Counted from the stretch's first letter, positions 50,828-59,977 are shown. The stretch: DNA of 61,909 nt from Bacillota bacterium (GCA_015059195.1 SVAW01000005.1:1-61909); one strand, 5' to 3'. Made by a program: numbers and translations. Notes: a model not told the origin generated them from the sequence alone.

Positions 50828-52168
50828 CTAAATATTATCTATTACTATTTTTTTATCATCAAAGTCTATTTTTTGCATACCAATTATCTGGTATGATTCA
50901 TGACCTTTTCCTAGTACCATTAGTATATCATTTTCTTCTAAGAGTTGTATACCCTTTATAATCGCTTTTTCTCTATTTACCTCAATTTCATAGTTATTTT
51001 TGTCAAGCTTTTGTATCATGTCATCTATTATTCTAACCGGATCCTCAGTTCGCGGATTATCACTAGTAAAAATTACATAATCAGATAAACTAGTTGCCAA
51101 ATCAGCCATTTTAGCTCTTTTACTTCTATCTCTATCCCCGCCACAACCAACAATAGTATAGATATGCCTAGGATTTAATTCTTTAACTGCACCTAACACA
51201 TTCCTAATAGCATCTGGTGTATGCGCATAATCAATTATTATTATATTAGTATCTTTTATAACACTATCCATCCTACCTGGAGGGCTCTCTAATTCAGAAA
51301 TAAATTTATAACAATCATCATATTCATACCCTAAAATAGAAAGAACAGAAATAATACATGTTAAATTGTATATGTTATGACATCCCAATAATTTAGTTTC
51401 ATAAATATCTTTATCATTGATAGTAAAACTACTACCTAATAAACTGGTTTTATAACTGGTTATTTTGTAATTAGAATCAGTAAAGCCGTAAGTGATATTT
51501 TTGTTGTTTTCCATCATAATTTTTTCCCCATAATCATCATCATTATTAATTACTGCAATTCTATCATGTTTTAACATCCTAAATAGTTTCATCTTTTCAT
51601 TTAAATAATTTTCCATAGTTATGTGATAATCCAAGTGGTCTTGAGTAAGGTTTGAAAAACAAGCTACATCAAACTCCAAGCCCTTAACTCTATCTAAACT
51701 AAGGGCATGACTGCTAACCTCCATTACAACGTATTTGCAACCCTGGATTTTGCTTTCTAGTAACATTTCATATAACTCCAAAATATCCGGAGTTGTATTA
51801 TTTAAATCCTTAATTTTTTCATCAATATAAAATCCCAATGTTCCTATATAAGCACATTTTTCACCTAATTTATTTAACATTTTATGCAGTAAATAACAAG
51901 TTGTCGTTTTTCCATTAGTTCCAGTCATTCCAATTAATTTTAAATCACTAATTTGGCTACTATAATTTTCTTTTAAGTAATTGACTAGATATTCATGTGT
52001 ATCCTTAACAACCAAAGTATCTACACTATATAGACCTTCTTTCACAATTACCTTAGTAGCACCCCTTTTTATTGCATCCATTACATATTTATGACCATCA
52101 TTAACATACTCTAATGCAATAAATGTGTCTCCTGGAACAATTTTCCTTGAATCGCTTTTTATGTTCAT
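50828..52168 (-). CDS. murE: MurE-type ligase A (DNPR motif, meso-diaminopimelate type)
   Basis: MurE adds the third amino acid to UDP-MurNAc-dipeptide. The 446-residue protein has the N-terminal SDSRKIVPGDTFIAL domain, the ATP loop GMTGTNGKTTTCYLL near residue 100, EVSSHALSLDRVKG, NLTQDHLDYH and the C-terminal VGCGGDRDRSKR. The residue-selection motif is DNPRTEDP near 373; DNPR is the pattern of meso-diaminopimelate-adding enzymes. ATG at 52168 has GAGAGGTG upstream; a GTG three codons earlier overlaps it. It lies 53 bp after its paralog. Confidence 0.92.
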   Translation of the reverse strand: MNIKSDSRKIVPGDTFIALEYVNDGHKYVMDAIKRGATKVIVKEGLYSVDTLVVKDTHEYLVNYLKENYSSQISDLKLIGMTGTNGKTTTCYLLHKMLNKLGEKCAYIGTLGFYIDEKIKDLNNTTPDILELYEMLLESKIQGCKYVVMEVSSHALSLDRVKGLEFDVACFSNLTQDHLDYHITMENYLNEKMKLFRMLKHDRIAVINNDDDYGEKIMMENNKNITYGFTDSNYKITSYKTSLLGSSFTINDKDIYETKLLGCHNIYNLTCIISVLSILGYEYDDCYKFISELESPPGRMDSVIKDTNIIIIDYAHTPDAIRNVLGAVKELNPRHIYTIVGCGGDRDRSKRAKMADLATSLSDYVIFTSDNPRTEDPVRIIDDMIQKLDKNNYEIEVNREKAIIKGIQLLEENDILMVLGKGHESYQIIGMQKIDFDDKKIVIDNI

Positions 52169-52221
52169 AAAAAACACCTCTCAAGTTATTTTATGATAAA
52201 TAACCTAAAAAGTGTTTCCAG

Positions 52222-53598
52222 TTAAACATTTATTTCGCTTTTATTAACATAATTTAAAACAATATCAGAATCATTAAATGGAATTTTTTTATCGCCAATA
52301 ATGATAAACTCTTCATGACCCTTTCCTAAAATAAGTAATGTATCATCGTTTGTTAATAAATCTATACCTTTTTGAATAGCTATTCCCCTATCCAAATAGA
52401 TTTCATAATTGTTACTTTTTACTCCCTCAAGCATATCTGTTACTATCAAATTAGGATCTTCATTATGTGGATCATCTATAGTTATTATAGCTTTTGCCAC
52501 ATTATCCAGCACTAATTTAGTCATAATAGGTCTCTTAGTTCTATCACGATCTCCAGTACAACCAAACACTACATAAATATTACCTAAAGTAAATTTTTTC
52601 GTAGAATTAATTATATTTTCTATTGCATCTGGTGTATGCGCATAATCAATAACGATTAGATTATTATTATAGTTTATTTTCTCCATTCTCCCCTTTGGAG
52701 CTTTTAAAAATCTAACTACTTCATTTATTTTAGTTAAGTCTATTCCTAGTTGATTCAAAATAGAGATTGTGAGTAATAAATTGTAAAGATTATACTCTCC
52801 AACTAGTTCACAACTTACAGTATAATTAAAATTGTTATATGAGTAAGTAAATATAGTATTTTCTCTACTCATTTTAAAATCTATTACTTTATAATCACCA
52901 CTATTTAAACCATATGTAAAATTAATATTGTTATCTAATAAATAATATTGTTTATAATTATCATCCGAATTAACAAATACCTTACTATCATCTTTTAATT
53001 GTTTAAATAGTTGTTGTTTAGCTAAGGCATAGCCTTCCATTGTGTGATGAAAATCTAAATGATCCTGTGTTAAATTAGTAAAGCCGGCTATATCAAATTT
53101 GATACCATTAAATCTTCCATAAGCTAGCCCTTGGCTACTTACTTCTAGAGCAACATATTTATAGCCATTATCATAACTATCTACTAATAACTCATATAAA
53201 TCACATAAATCTACTGAAGTATTTGGTAGACTTTTAATTTTGCCTTCACGATAATACCCTATAGTGCCAATATAACTGCATGGAAACCCAAGTCGGTTCA
53301 ACGCCTGATATATTAAATAACAACTGGTAGTTTTTCCGTTCGTTCCAGTAACACCAATTATCTTCATTTCATCTAAAATATGACCATACTCTTGTTTTAA
53401 CAAATCTTCTAAATATTTCCTAGAATCATCAACAATAACTGTTTCTACCGAATAATCTCCCTCTTCAGCAATAATTCGAACAGCCCCTAATTCTATAGCT
53501 TTTTCAATATAATCATGGCCATCACTACTAATACCTCTTAAAGCGACAAAAGTATCACCAGGCACTATTTTTCTTGAATCTGTTTTTATATTTATCAT
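52222..53598 (-). CDS. MurE-type ligase B (DDPH motif)
   Basis: This 458-residue paralog of ligase A has the same architecture: KTDSRKIVPGDTFVAL, ATP loop GVTGTNGKTTSCYLI near 106, EVSSQGLAYGRFNG, NLTQDHLDFHHT and FGCTGDRDRTKR. Its amino-acid selection motif is DDPHNEDP near 376. The Arg of DNPR is replaced, so it probably does not take meso-diaminopimelate; lysine, ornithine or another residue is possible. Catalytic residues seem intact. The tandem pair followed by mraY suggests that both act on lipid I precursors. Confidence 0.88.
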   Translation of the reverse strand: MINIKTDSRKIVPGDTFVALRGISSDGHDYIEKAIELGAVRIIAEEGDYSVETVIVDDSRKYLEDLLKQEYGHILDEMKIIGVTGTNGKTTSCYLIYQALNRLGFPCSYIGTIGYYREGKIKSLPNTSVDLCDLYELLVDSYDNGYKYVALEVSSQGLAYGRFNGIKFDIAGFTNLTQDHLDFHHTMEGYALAKQQLFKQLKDDSKVFVNSDDNYKQYYLLDNNINFTYGLNSGDYKVIDFKMSRENTIFTYSYNNFNYTVSCELVGEYNLYNLLLTISILNQLGIDLTKINEVVRFLKAPKGRMEKINYNNNLIVIDYAHTPDAIENIINSTKKFTLGNIYVVFGCTGDRDRTKRPIMTKLVLDNVAKAIITIDDPHNEDPNLIVTDMLEGVKSNNYEIYLDRGIAIQKGIDLLTNDDTLLILGKGHEEFIIIGDKKIPFNDSDIVLNYVNKSEINV

Positions 53599-53635
53599 CT
53601 TATCACCTAAATATTATTTGTATAATTACAATTCT

Positions 53636-54016
53636 TTAATTAGAACAAGTTAAACTAGAACCACTTTCTACATAGTTATAATCATATCCAGACTCTGTTT
53701 TTATAACTCTAACATATGAGTCTTTGAAGAGAATATCTCCAGTCTTAGGATTCTTAACATCTATTTCTATTTTTCCGCTTTTTTCTAAATCACAAATGGT
53801 TAAATCTATATAATCATCAATACTAGTCGGAAGTGTGAAAACGTTTTCAGCTGCCCAAGCACGGGCGCCAGCTTCAATCATTTGAATATTTGTTTGATAT
53901 GCTTGTTCCTTATTTTCTCTTATAATTTTACCAACCACAGGAACTACAATTAAACTAAGTGCTCCTAGTAAAATTATAACTGCAAGTAATTCAACTAGTG
54001 TAAACCCTCTTTTCAT
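53636..54016 (-). CDS. type IV prepilin-like protein, 126 aa
   Basis: A class III prepilin signal (MKRGFTLVELLAVIILLG, cleavage at G/F, Glu at +5) is followed by the hydrophobic helix and a short globular part (ARAWAAENVFTLPTSIDDYI). Two cysteines (CDLEKS and the terminal TCSN) can form the usual C-terminal disulfide. It is a compact major- or minor-pilin-like protein, not related to the three leader-controlled copies beyond the signal. It follows the fic gene by 19 bp. Confidence 0.87.
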   Translation of the reverse strand: MKRGFTLVELLAVIILLGALSLIVVPVVGKIIRENKEQAYQTNIQMIEAGARAWAAENVFTLPTSIDDYIDLTICDLEKSGKIEIDVKNPKTGDILFKDSYVRVIKTESGYDYNYVESGSSLTCSN

Positions 54017-54035
54017 TCTATCACTTCTTTCTATA

Positions 54036-54902
54036 TTATTTTATAGTTTTTGGAGCAATGGTTGCTTCATCAAAACTAATATCAAAATTTAAATCTATAA
54101 TAGAATCACATAACTTATAATAATAAAATCCCTCTATCAAATCATAATCTTGATTTCTAAGGGCGCTATCCATAGCCCTTATATATTCTTCTTTTTCACG
54201 TTTTTGGATATAAACTGGTGGTAAATTTACTTGTTTAAACATCAAATTAACTAATGCCCTACAAGTTCTTCCATTACCATCTTTAAATGGATGGATTTTG
54301 ATTAATTTACATTTTAATCTGATAACCGCATCTACATAATTAATTAGTTCATCATGCGCTTTACGTTCGTTTATACTGCGCCCCAATTTTAATAATTCCT
54401 CAAATTCAGAATATAACGCAGTAATTTCCTTTGGAACTAATTCATGCGGAGTTGTTGTAACATCACTAGATTCAATGCAACAATTCTCCGTTCTAAAGGA
54501 CCCTCCAAATTCTGGATAATCTACTTTCGAATATAATAGCGCATGTAATTTTAATATGATATAAAGATTAAGCCAATGGCCATCATCAAAATCACTAATA
54601 AAATCATAAACTTCTCTCAAGCCCAAACGTTCTTTTCTATTATGCACATTTTCTAAATCATTCTCATTAATAATATATTTCCTTTTAAACTTACTATATA
54701 TTTCATTTAATTCTTGCTTTTCTGCCAAATTCCAATACATCACTATTAAAGATTTAGGAATATCTTTTAACCCCGCATATAAAGTACCATTTCTTTTTCG
54801 CCTATTATATCCATCAAACATTAAACACATAATTTCTTTAACTAGCTCCGGATTAGCTGTTCTATTCCCCATTGATTGTAAAACTATAAATAACTCGTCC
54901 AT
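54036..54902 (-). CDS. Fic domain protein
   Basis: Fic enzymes usually transfer AMP to a hydroxyl side chain of a target protein. The 288 residues contain the complete catalytic motif HPFKDGNGRTCR near residue 205, a beta-hairpin flap region (FGGSFRTENCCIESS near 133) and C-terminal helices. There is no Fic-inhibiting Doc/Phd-type antitoxin gene next to it, and I see no clear inhibitory (S/T)xxxE(G/N) helix. It heads a unit with the 126-residue prepilin. Confidence 0.9.
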   Translation of the reverse strand: MDELFIVLQSMGNRTANPELVKEIMCLMFDGYNRRKRNGTLYAGLKDIPKSLIVMYWNLAEKQELNEIYSKFKRKYIINENDLENVHNRKERLGLREVYDFISDFDDGHWLNLYIILKLHALLYSKVDYPEFGGSFRTENCCIESSDVTTTPHELVPKEITALYSEFEELLKLGRSINERKAHDELINYVDAVIRLKCKLIKIHPFKDGNGRTCRALVNLMFKQVNLPPVYIQKREKEEYIRAMDSALRNQDYDLIEGFYYYKLCDSIIDLNFDISFDEATIAPKTIK

Positions 54903-54942
54903 ACTACACCTCCGTGATAATTATATTATACCAAAAACAAAT

Positions 54943-54970
54943 AAAAAGCACAAAAATGTGCTTATACTAT
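54943..54970 (-). terminator. greA terminator
   Basis: AAGCACA and TGTGCTT pair around TTTT and run into TTTATTTG on the minus strand. Confidence 0.8.
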
Positions 54971-55432
54971 TTGTAATATTTTTACATCATATTGACCATT
55001 CGGACTACTAACATGGGCAATATCCCCAACTTTTAATCCCATAATTGCTTGCGCAATTGGTGACTCGTTAGAAATTTTATTTTGAAAAGGATCAGCTTCT
55101 TTACTACCAACAATTGAGTATTCTTCTGTGTCATTATCACCAACATACTCAATCTTAACTTTTGTTCCAATAGAAACACAGTCTGTATTTGCCTTTTCAA
55201 TAACAACAGCATTTTCAACCATAGCTTCTAATTCTACAATTCTTCCCTCCACTATAGCTTGCTCATTACGCGCTGCATCATATTCTGCATTTTCACTTAA
55301 ATCTCCTAAGGCGCGTGCGTCTTTTAATGCATTAATAACTTCAGGACGTTTAACTAATTTTAGATGCTCTAATTCCTTTTTAATTTCATCAAGGCCTTCA
55401 CTTGTTAAATAAATCTCTTTTGCTTTTGGCAT
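54962..55432 (-). CDS. greA: transcription elongation factor GreA
   Basis: GreA stimulates transcript cleavage by backtracked RNA polymerase. The 156 residues have the N-terminal coiled coil (SEGLDEIKKELEHLK, LSENAEYDAARNEQ with the functional acidic tip DARALGDLSENAEYD) and the C-terminal FKBP-like domain (SNESPIAQAIMGLKVGD). It has its own promoter and closes the conserved ireB-ruvX-mltG-trmR-U32 gene order. Confidence 0.96.
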   Translation of the reverse strand: MPKAKEIYLTSEGLDEIKKELEHLKLVKRPEVINALKDARALGDLSENAEYDAARNEQAIVEGRIVELEAMVENAVVIEKANTDCVSIGTKVKIEYVGDNDTEEYSIVGSKEADPFQNKISNESPIAQAIMGLKVGDIAHVSSPNGQYDVKILQIV

Positions 55433-55470
55433 AATTCCACCTCTTCATTTATAATCAATTAACCTACCAA

Positions 55471-55499
55471 ATAATACTATAATTTTATTGTTTTGTCAA
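55471..55499 (-). promoter_or_regulatory. greA promoter
   Basis: TTGACA (55499-55494), 17-bp spacer, TATTAT (55476-55471). Confidence 0.8.
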
Positions 55500-55508
55500 C
55501 ATAAATTT

Positions 55509-56717
55509 TTATCTTTTGATTCTCATCATACAATCTTTTTCTAACATTATATTAATAGGAATTCTAACTACTTGTCTTGGATGTCTTACAATTTCTATTT
55601 GTTCGCCGTTTTCATCAATAATTTTATCAATTGTAAAGGCAATTGTATTAGTATTAGGTCCAAAAAATTCAACTGTATCACCTTGTTTAAAATAATTTCT
55701 TTGTTCTAAAATAGCTTCTTGATTTTCATCATCATAATCTAATACAATGGCTAAGAAATCTTGATTGGAAATCTCTACCCTGCCATTATAGTATTGGCAA
55801 TTTTCATCATATATATTATTAAAAAATTGTGGGACTGAATCTCTATTGGCGCAATTTCTTAATACTTTTTCATACTCTTCATTATATTCAAAACCAGTTG
55901 GATTGCTACAGTATTCATCGATTACTTTGCGATAAACACTGACAATAGTTGCAACGTAATAAACAGAGCGCATTCTTCCTTCTAATTTGAAAGATGCAAT
56001 TCCCATATCAATCATCTCAGGCAAATGTTTTAGTAAAGATAAATCTTTTGTGCAAAAAGTAAATGGTTTCTCACCCTTAAAATAATACCCATTTTCATTT
56101 TTTAAGTCAAAATCCCAACGACAGATTTGACTACATCCACCACGATTAGAATCCCTTGCAGTTAGGAAATTAGATAGCACACATCTCCCACTATATGAAG
56201 CACACATAGCACCATGAATAAACGTTTCTATTTCAACATTAACATTATCAAGAATCATCTGAATATCTTCTTTAGTTGTTTCTCTACCTAAAACAATCCT
56301 GCTAACTCCCTCTGATTTAAAGAATTTAGCACTTTCCACATTTAAACAAGACTGTTGAGTAGATAAATGTATTTCTAAATTAGTGTATTCTCTAGCTAAT
56401 TTTATAATTGCAGGATCACTAACAATAATCGCATCTACATTTACTTGTTCTAATTCTTTTAAGTAATCAACTAATCCATCTATTTCTTTATTATGTAATA
56501 CTATATTAACCGTAACATAGACCTTTTTATTATAACTATGAGCAAATTCAACACCTTCTCTTAAATCATCCATAGTAAAATTTATAGCATTTGCTCTTAA
56601 TCCAAACTGTATTCCCCCTAAATATACAGCATCAGCACCATATTTTATTGCAATCCTTAATCTTTCTAAATCTCCCGCTGGAGCTAATAGCTCCGGCTTT
56701 CTTACTATTTTATTCAT
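55509..56717 (-). CDS. U32 family peptidase-like protein (YrrO/TrhP type)
   Basis: The 402-residue protein shows U32 hallmarks: PELLAPAGDLERLRIAIKYG, DAVYLGG, HLSTQQSCLN and the Cys motif CVLSNFLTARDSNRGGCSQICRW. A C-terminal beta domain ends the protein. Members of this clade (YrrO, TrhP) take part in 5-hydroxyuridine formation at tRNA wobble position 34 rather than proteolysis. It overlaps its smaller U32 partner by 8 bp, as in Bacillus yrrN-yrrO. Confidence 0.92.
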   Translation of the reverse strand: MNKIVRKPELLAPAGDLERLRIAIKYGADAVYLGGIQFGLRANAINFTMDDLREGVEFAHSYNKKVYVTVNIVLHNKEIDGLVDYLKELEQVNVDAIIVSDPAIIKLAREYTNLEIHLSTQQSCLNVESAKFFKSEGVSRIVLGRETTKEDIQMILDNVNVEIETFIHGAMCASYSGRCVLSNFLTARDSNRGGCSQICRWDFDLKNENGYYFKGEKPFTFCTKDLSLLKHLPEMIDMGIASFKLEGRMRSVYYVATIVSVYRKVIDEYCSNPTGFEYNEEYEKVLRNCANRDSVPQFFNNIYDENCQYYNGRVEISNQDFLAIVLDYDDENQEAILEQRNYFKQGDTVEFFGPNTNTIAFTIDKIIDENGEQIEIVRHPRQVVRIPINIMLEKDCMMRIKR

Positions 56718-57576
56718 TATTCTTCACCTTATACACAGTTTCAGTGTACAAAAATCCTCTATCTACATTATCAAACATTGCATCTATCTTGTAAACACAG
56801 CTCTCTATATTACTTTCATTCATATCATTAATAATTTCTAACACTTTAATAAATTTTTCTTCTTCTATCTTATAGCTATTTAAAACTACGTAACTAATAT
56901 TATTATTTTTTAAATTTAAATATTCTTCAAATCCATTTAAAATATTAGCTGAGTAAACAGTTGTACCATTGTTATCATCTACAATACTATAACTTTTACC
57001 TTCTTTTTCAATCAAATAATTACTACTTTCTTCTAACTCAAATGTTTTTAAGTAATTAGTAATCAAATGACGTCTAGAACTAAAAATTGGAATATAGCCA
57101 AACAATTGCACCATTAGTTGCGCGTTACTTTTTTGACTCATTTCAACAATTTCATCTACAGTAACTTCATTTGAAACAAACATATATTTTGCTCCAAAAG
57201 AATTCCAATAATTACTAGTTAAGTAATTAGTTGTCATATGTTCCTGAGCCCACACTAAATCAAGATCTAACCCTAGTTCTCTTTTTATATTAACAACACT
57301 AGCATCATAATACATAACTCCTGTAACACCTAATTTATCTAATTTGATTAATGTGTCTCTTAAAATCTCTAAATCATCATTATGTATATTTTTATTAACG
57401 CTTACAAATATTTCTTTATTATGTTTTTTGATATAGCCAATAATTTCTTCAATGTTATCCATGTAAAACGGCAAATTAACACTTAAATTTTTAATTCCAA
57501 GAATAAAACCATCTACGTGATTAATGACTCTTGTTATCATATCAAAACTACTTGGAATTACTAATGTTTTAGGCAT
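56710..57576 (-). CDS. U32 family protein (YrrN type)
   Basis: This 288-residue U32-like barrel lacks the long Cys-rich segment of its partner. Visible features are MDNIEEIIGYIKKHNKEIFV, the GVMYYDASVVNIKRELGLDL strand and LMVQLFGYIPIFSSRRHLI. It pairs with the larger U32 gene, overlapping by 8 bp, and the pair is expected to act together in tRNA hydroxylation. Its start follows the terminator of the methyltransferase-prepilin gene. Confidence 0.87.
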   Translation of the reverse strand: MPKTLVIPSSFDMITRVINHVDGFILGIKNLSVNLPFYMDNIEEIIGYIKKHNKEIFVSVNKNIHNDDLEILRDTLIKLDKLGVTGVMYYDASVVNIKRELGLDLDLVWAQEHMTTNYLTSNYWNSFGAKYMFVSNEVTVDEIVEMSQKSNAQLMVQLFGYIPIFSSRRHLITNYLKTFELEESSNYLIEKEGKSYSIVDDNNGTTVYSANILNGFEEYLNLKNNNISYVVLNSYKIEEEKFIKVLEIINDMNESNIESCVYKIDAMFDNVDRGFLYTETVYKVKNNE

Positions 57577-57600
57577 ACTACCACCTCGCCCACAATTATA

Positions 57601-57630
57601 ACAAAAAAAAGTAGAAATTTCTACTTTTTC
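57601..57630 (-). terminator. terminator after the methyltransferase-prepilin gene
   Basis: AAAAAGTAGAAATTTCTACT is a hairpin with almost no loop, followed by T8 on the minus strand. Confidence 0.8.
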
Positions 57631-57642
57631 TATACTTTATTT

Positions 57643-58017
57643 TTAATTAGTATTAGAAGTACAATCAGCAGTGTTAACAATTTCATAAACATATCCATTA
57701 TTATAACTAATCTTAATAAGTTTATCATCTAATGCGTCTTCACTACCACTAATCATACCTTTAGTTAACAATCCACTAGTAATTAAATCATCAAAACTTT
57801 TACAATAAATGTTGCCATTCACTGTTTTAAACTCATCGTCATTTTGATCAACAAATAATTTAGCAGCATTAATAATTATAGTTTTTGTGGCTTCATCAAC
57901 GCCCCCTTGTGATTTTTGAATTTGATTTAATATCGGCGGGAAAGCAATTAACATAACCGCAGCAAGTATTACAATAACCCCCAACAATTCTATTAAAGTA
58001 AACGCATTCTTTTTCAT
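57643..58017 (-). CDS. prepilin part of the methyltransferase fusion (possible internal start)
   Basis: ATG at 58017 begins MKKNAFTLIELLGVIVILA, a complete class III prepilin signal with Ala rather than Gly before the cleavage site. GAGG lies 5 nt upstream, within the methyltransferase codons. The mature part has DQNDDEFKTVNGNIYCKSF and ends NTADCTSNTN, with two cysteines. If translated from here it is an ordinary 124-residue prepilin; otherwise it is the C-terminal half of the fusion. Confidence 0.6.
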   Translation of the reverse strand: MKKNAFTLIELLGVIVILAAVMLIAFPPILNQIQKSQGGVDEATKTIIINAAKLFVDQNDDEFKTVNGNIYCKSFDDLITSGLLTKGMISGSEDALDDKLIKISYNNGYVYEIVNTADCTSNTN

Positions 58018-58602
58018 TTCATCCTCTTTTCTCTTGCTAACACTAACGCCATCTCCTATTTCATAAAATGTTGTGGAAAATTCAGTATTAGTTTCCAAAA
58101 ACTCAATATAACTATTTAACTTACGAACCAATCCTCTAACATTTCTACTTAAATCTTTCAAATCAACCTTAGTTAAACCATGAAAATTTAAATTATCAGA
58201 CACAATATAACCATTACAATTTAAATTTGCTTTAAACTTTTCAAAAAACTTTATATATTGACTCTTAGCTGCATCAATAAATATTAAGTCAAACTTTTGA
58301 TTCAATTCTACATTAAAAGCATCATCATTTATAATAGTTATTTGTTCTTCTAAATTAAAATCATGAATATTTTTTACAGCTTCATTATATCTTTCTAAAT
58401 CACGTTCTATAGTAGTTACTCTAATGTTTTTATTCAATAGAGCCATTCTGATAGCAGAATACCCAATCGCACTACCTATTTCTAAAATTGATGTAACTTC
58501 ATTATCTTTTATAAAATCTAATAAAAACTCTATTCCATCTTTCATCATAATTGGAATATTATTCTTTGCCGCATATTCTTCTAACTCTAATATTCGTACC
58601 AT
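57643..58602 (-). CDS. trmR: SAM-dependent O-methyltransferase fused in frame to a prepilin
   Basis: Residues 1-195 are a class I methyltransferase of the YrrM/TrmR type (SILEIGSAIGYSAIRMA SAM loop, VTTIERDLERYNEA, FDLIFIDAAKSQY, YIVSDNLNFHG). TrmR methylates 5-hydroxyuridine in tRNA, matching the adjacent U32 genes. No stop follows. The frame runs straight into a prepilin (MKKNAFTLIELLGVIVILA) of 124 residues with Glu at +5 and a Cys pair. Prepilin cleavage would fall at A200/F201 and so separate the two halves. An internal start at 58017 with GAGG at 5 nt could also make pilin alone. It overlaps mltG by 16 bp. Confidence 0.88.
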   Translation of the reverse strand: MVRILELEEYAAKNNIPIMMKDGIEFLLDFIKDNEVTSILEIGSAIGYSAIRMALLNKNIRVTTIERDLERYNEAVKNIHDFNLEEQITIINDDAFNVELNQKFDLIFIDAAKSQYIKFFEKFKANLNCNGYIVSDNLNFHGLTKVDLKDLSRNVRGLVRKLNSYIEFLETNTEFSTTFYEIGDGVSVSKRKEDEMKKNAFTLIELLGVIVILAAVMLIAFPPILNQIQKSQGGVDEATKTIIINAAKLFVDQNDDEFKTVNGNIYCKSFDDLITSGLLTKGMISGSEDALDDKLIKISYNNGYVYEIVNTADCTSNTN

Positions 58603-59699
58603 AAACCTTGTTTCCTTAAATCATTAACTAAAGCAACATGTTCAGCATTTGTTTTAGTAAAATATGTTTTTTGATTTTTATCTGCAACAAAGAAATAATA
58701 ATTATGATTAGTATAGTTAATTGAAGCTACAATAGAATTAATACTTGGAATACAAATAGGACCTACAGGTAGTCTACCTGCCATTTTACTACTTCTAGTA
58801 TTATAAGCGTTATAAGAATCCAATTCGCTTTGATATAAATCTCTTTCATTCATATCAATTTGCTCAGCATAATAAGTAGTAACATCGCTACCTAGTGACC
58901 AACCAGAAACTAAACGATTATAAAATACTCCAGCCACTCCTGCTCTATCATTGCTGTTAGAGGACTCTAGTTCAACAATAGAAGCCATAGTTAAAATTTC
59001 GTGAATAGAATATTTTGAATCCTCTATCGACTTTTTATATGGTTCTAATTTATTCGCCATTTGATTTAACAAAGTTTCGAATATCTCTTTTACAGTTACA
59101 TCTTTATTACGAAATTGATATGTATCAGGAAATAAATATCCTTCTAAAGAATAATAAATAGATTGATTCTTAATCTCATCACTTATAAACCAATATTTAT
59201 TAATTAATTCATTTAAATAGCTTTGATCTTTTAAAGTTTTAAAAATATCATCCACGGTGTTATTAGTATTTTGAGCGATAACTTTCGCAATCTCACGCAT
59301 ATGAATTCCTTCTTTAAACGTGATTGTAATCACATCAGGATTATATGTACTCCCCTTTGACAAAGCATTAACAATCTCATTTACACTCATATTTTCACTT
59401 AAATAATACTTTCCCGCTTGAACAGGTTCAGGATTATTTAATTTTATATATATTTTATAAAACAACTCTGATTTAATTAAATTATTTTCTTTTAGATTCG
59501 AAGCAATAGTTAAATAACTACTACCTGGTTCTATAATGAATTCCTTCTTGTCACTATTTTTACTCACACTACCAATGCCATTGATATATACGAAACAACT
59601 TATAATTAATAGTCCAACAACAGAAACTATTAATAATCCAAATTTTGCTTTACGCATTAGTTTGCACATAGAACAAAACGAGCTATTGCTCGTTTCCAT
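58587..59699 (-). CDS. mltG: endolytic transglycosylase MltG
   Basis: MltG cuts nascent glycan strands next to the membrane. One N-terminal membrane helix (FGLLIVSVVGLLIISCFVYI, residues ~19-38) is followed by the LysM-like part and the YceG domain with catalytic Glu in ASIVELESSNSNDRAGVAGV near 240. YNTRSSKMAGRLPVGPICIP and the final HNYYFFVADKNQKTYF block complete it. Start is uncertain: ATG 59699 overlaps the DUF1292 gene, and Met12 or Met15 lie just after a hairpin (AACGAGC/GCTCGTT). The 370 residues match the family. Confidence 0.92.
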   Translation of the reverse strand: METSNSSFCSMCKLMRKAKFGLLIVSVVGLLIISCFVYINGIGSVSKNSDKKEFIIEPGSSYLTIASNLKENNLIKSELFYKIYIKLNNPEPVQAGKYYLSENMSVNEIVNALSKGSTYNPDVITITFKEGIHMREIAKVIAQNTNNTVDDIFKTLKDQSYLNELINKYWFISDEIKNQSIYYSLEGYLFPDTYQFRNKDVTVKEIFETLLNQMANKLEPYKKSIEDSKYSIHEILTMASIVELESSNSNDRAGVAGVFYNRLVSGWSLGSDVTTYYAEQIDMNERDLYQSELDSYNAYNTRSSKMAGRLPVGPICIPSINSIVASINYTNHNYYFFVADKNQKTYFTKTNAEHVALVNDLRKQGLWYEY

Positions 59700-59976
59700 T
59701 CAAGCTTTCTCTTGCTTGTTGTTGTAATTCTTCTAAAATTGTTTCAATAATCTTCCATTCCTTATCTGTTTCAATAGGAATTAAGTTAGTATTTTCTTCA
59801 TTCGGAGTATAAACAGAAGCATAGACCTTAGTATTCCCTTGTTCATCTAAAGTATTATCAGTATACACTATATAATTTTTTTTTGTCTCGTCTGATTCAA
59901 ACGTAAATAATACTTCACATTCAATCTCTTGACCATTCTCCCCCATAATTTTAAAAGTCATTTTTGTATTTTCCAT
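59683..59976 (-). CDS. DUF1292 family protein (YrzB type)
   Basis: The 97 residues match the conserved small acidic DUF1292 family: KMTFKIMGENGQEIECEVLF then SDETKKNYIVYTDNT, and a C-terminal helix. Its function is unknown, but it keeps a fixed position between ruvX and mltG in Firmicutes. It overlaps mltG by 17 bp and follows ruvX by 1 bp. Confidence 0.9.
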   Translation of the reverse strand: MENTKMTFKIMGENGQEIECEVLFTFESDETKKNYIVYTDNTLDEQGNTKVYASVYTPNEENTNLIPIETDKEWKIIETILEELQQQARESLNGNEQ

Positions 59977-59977
59977 A

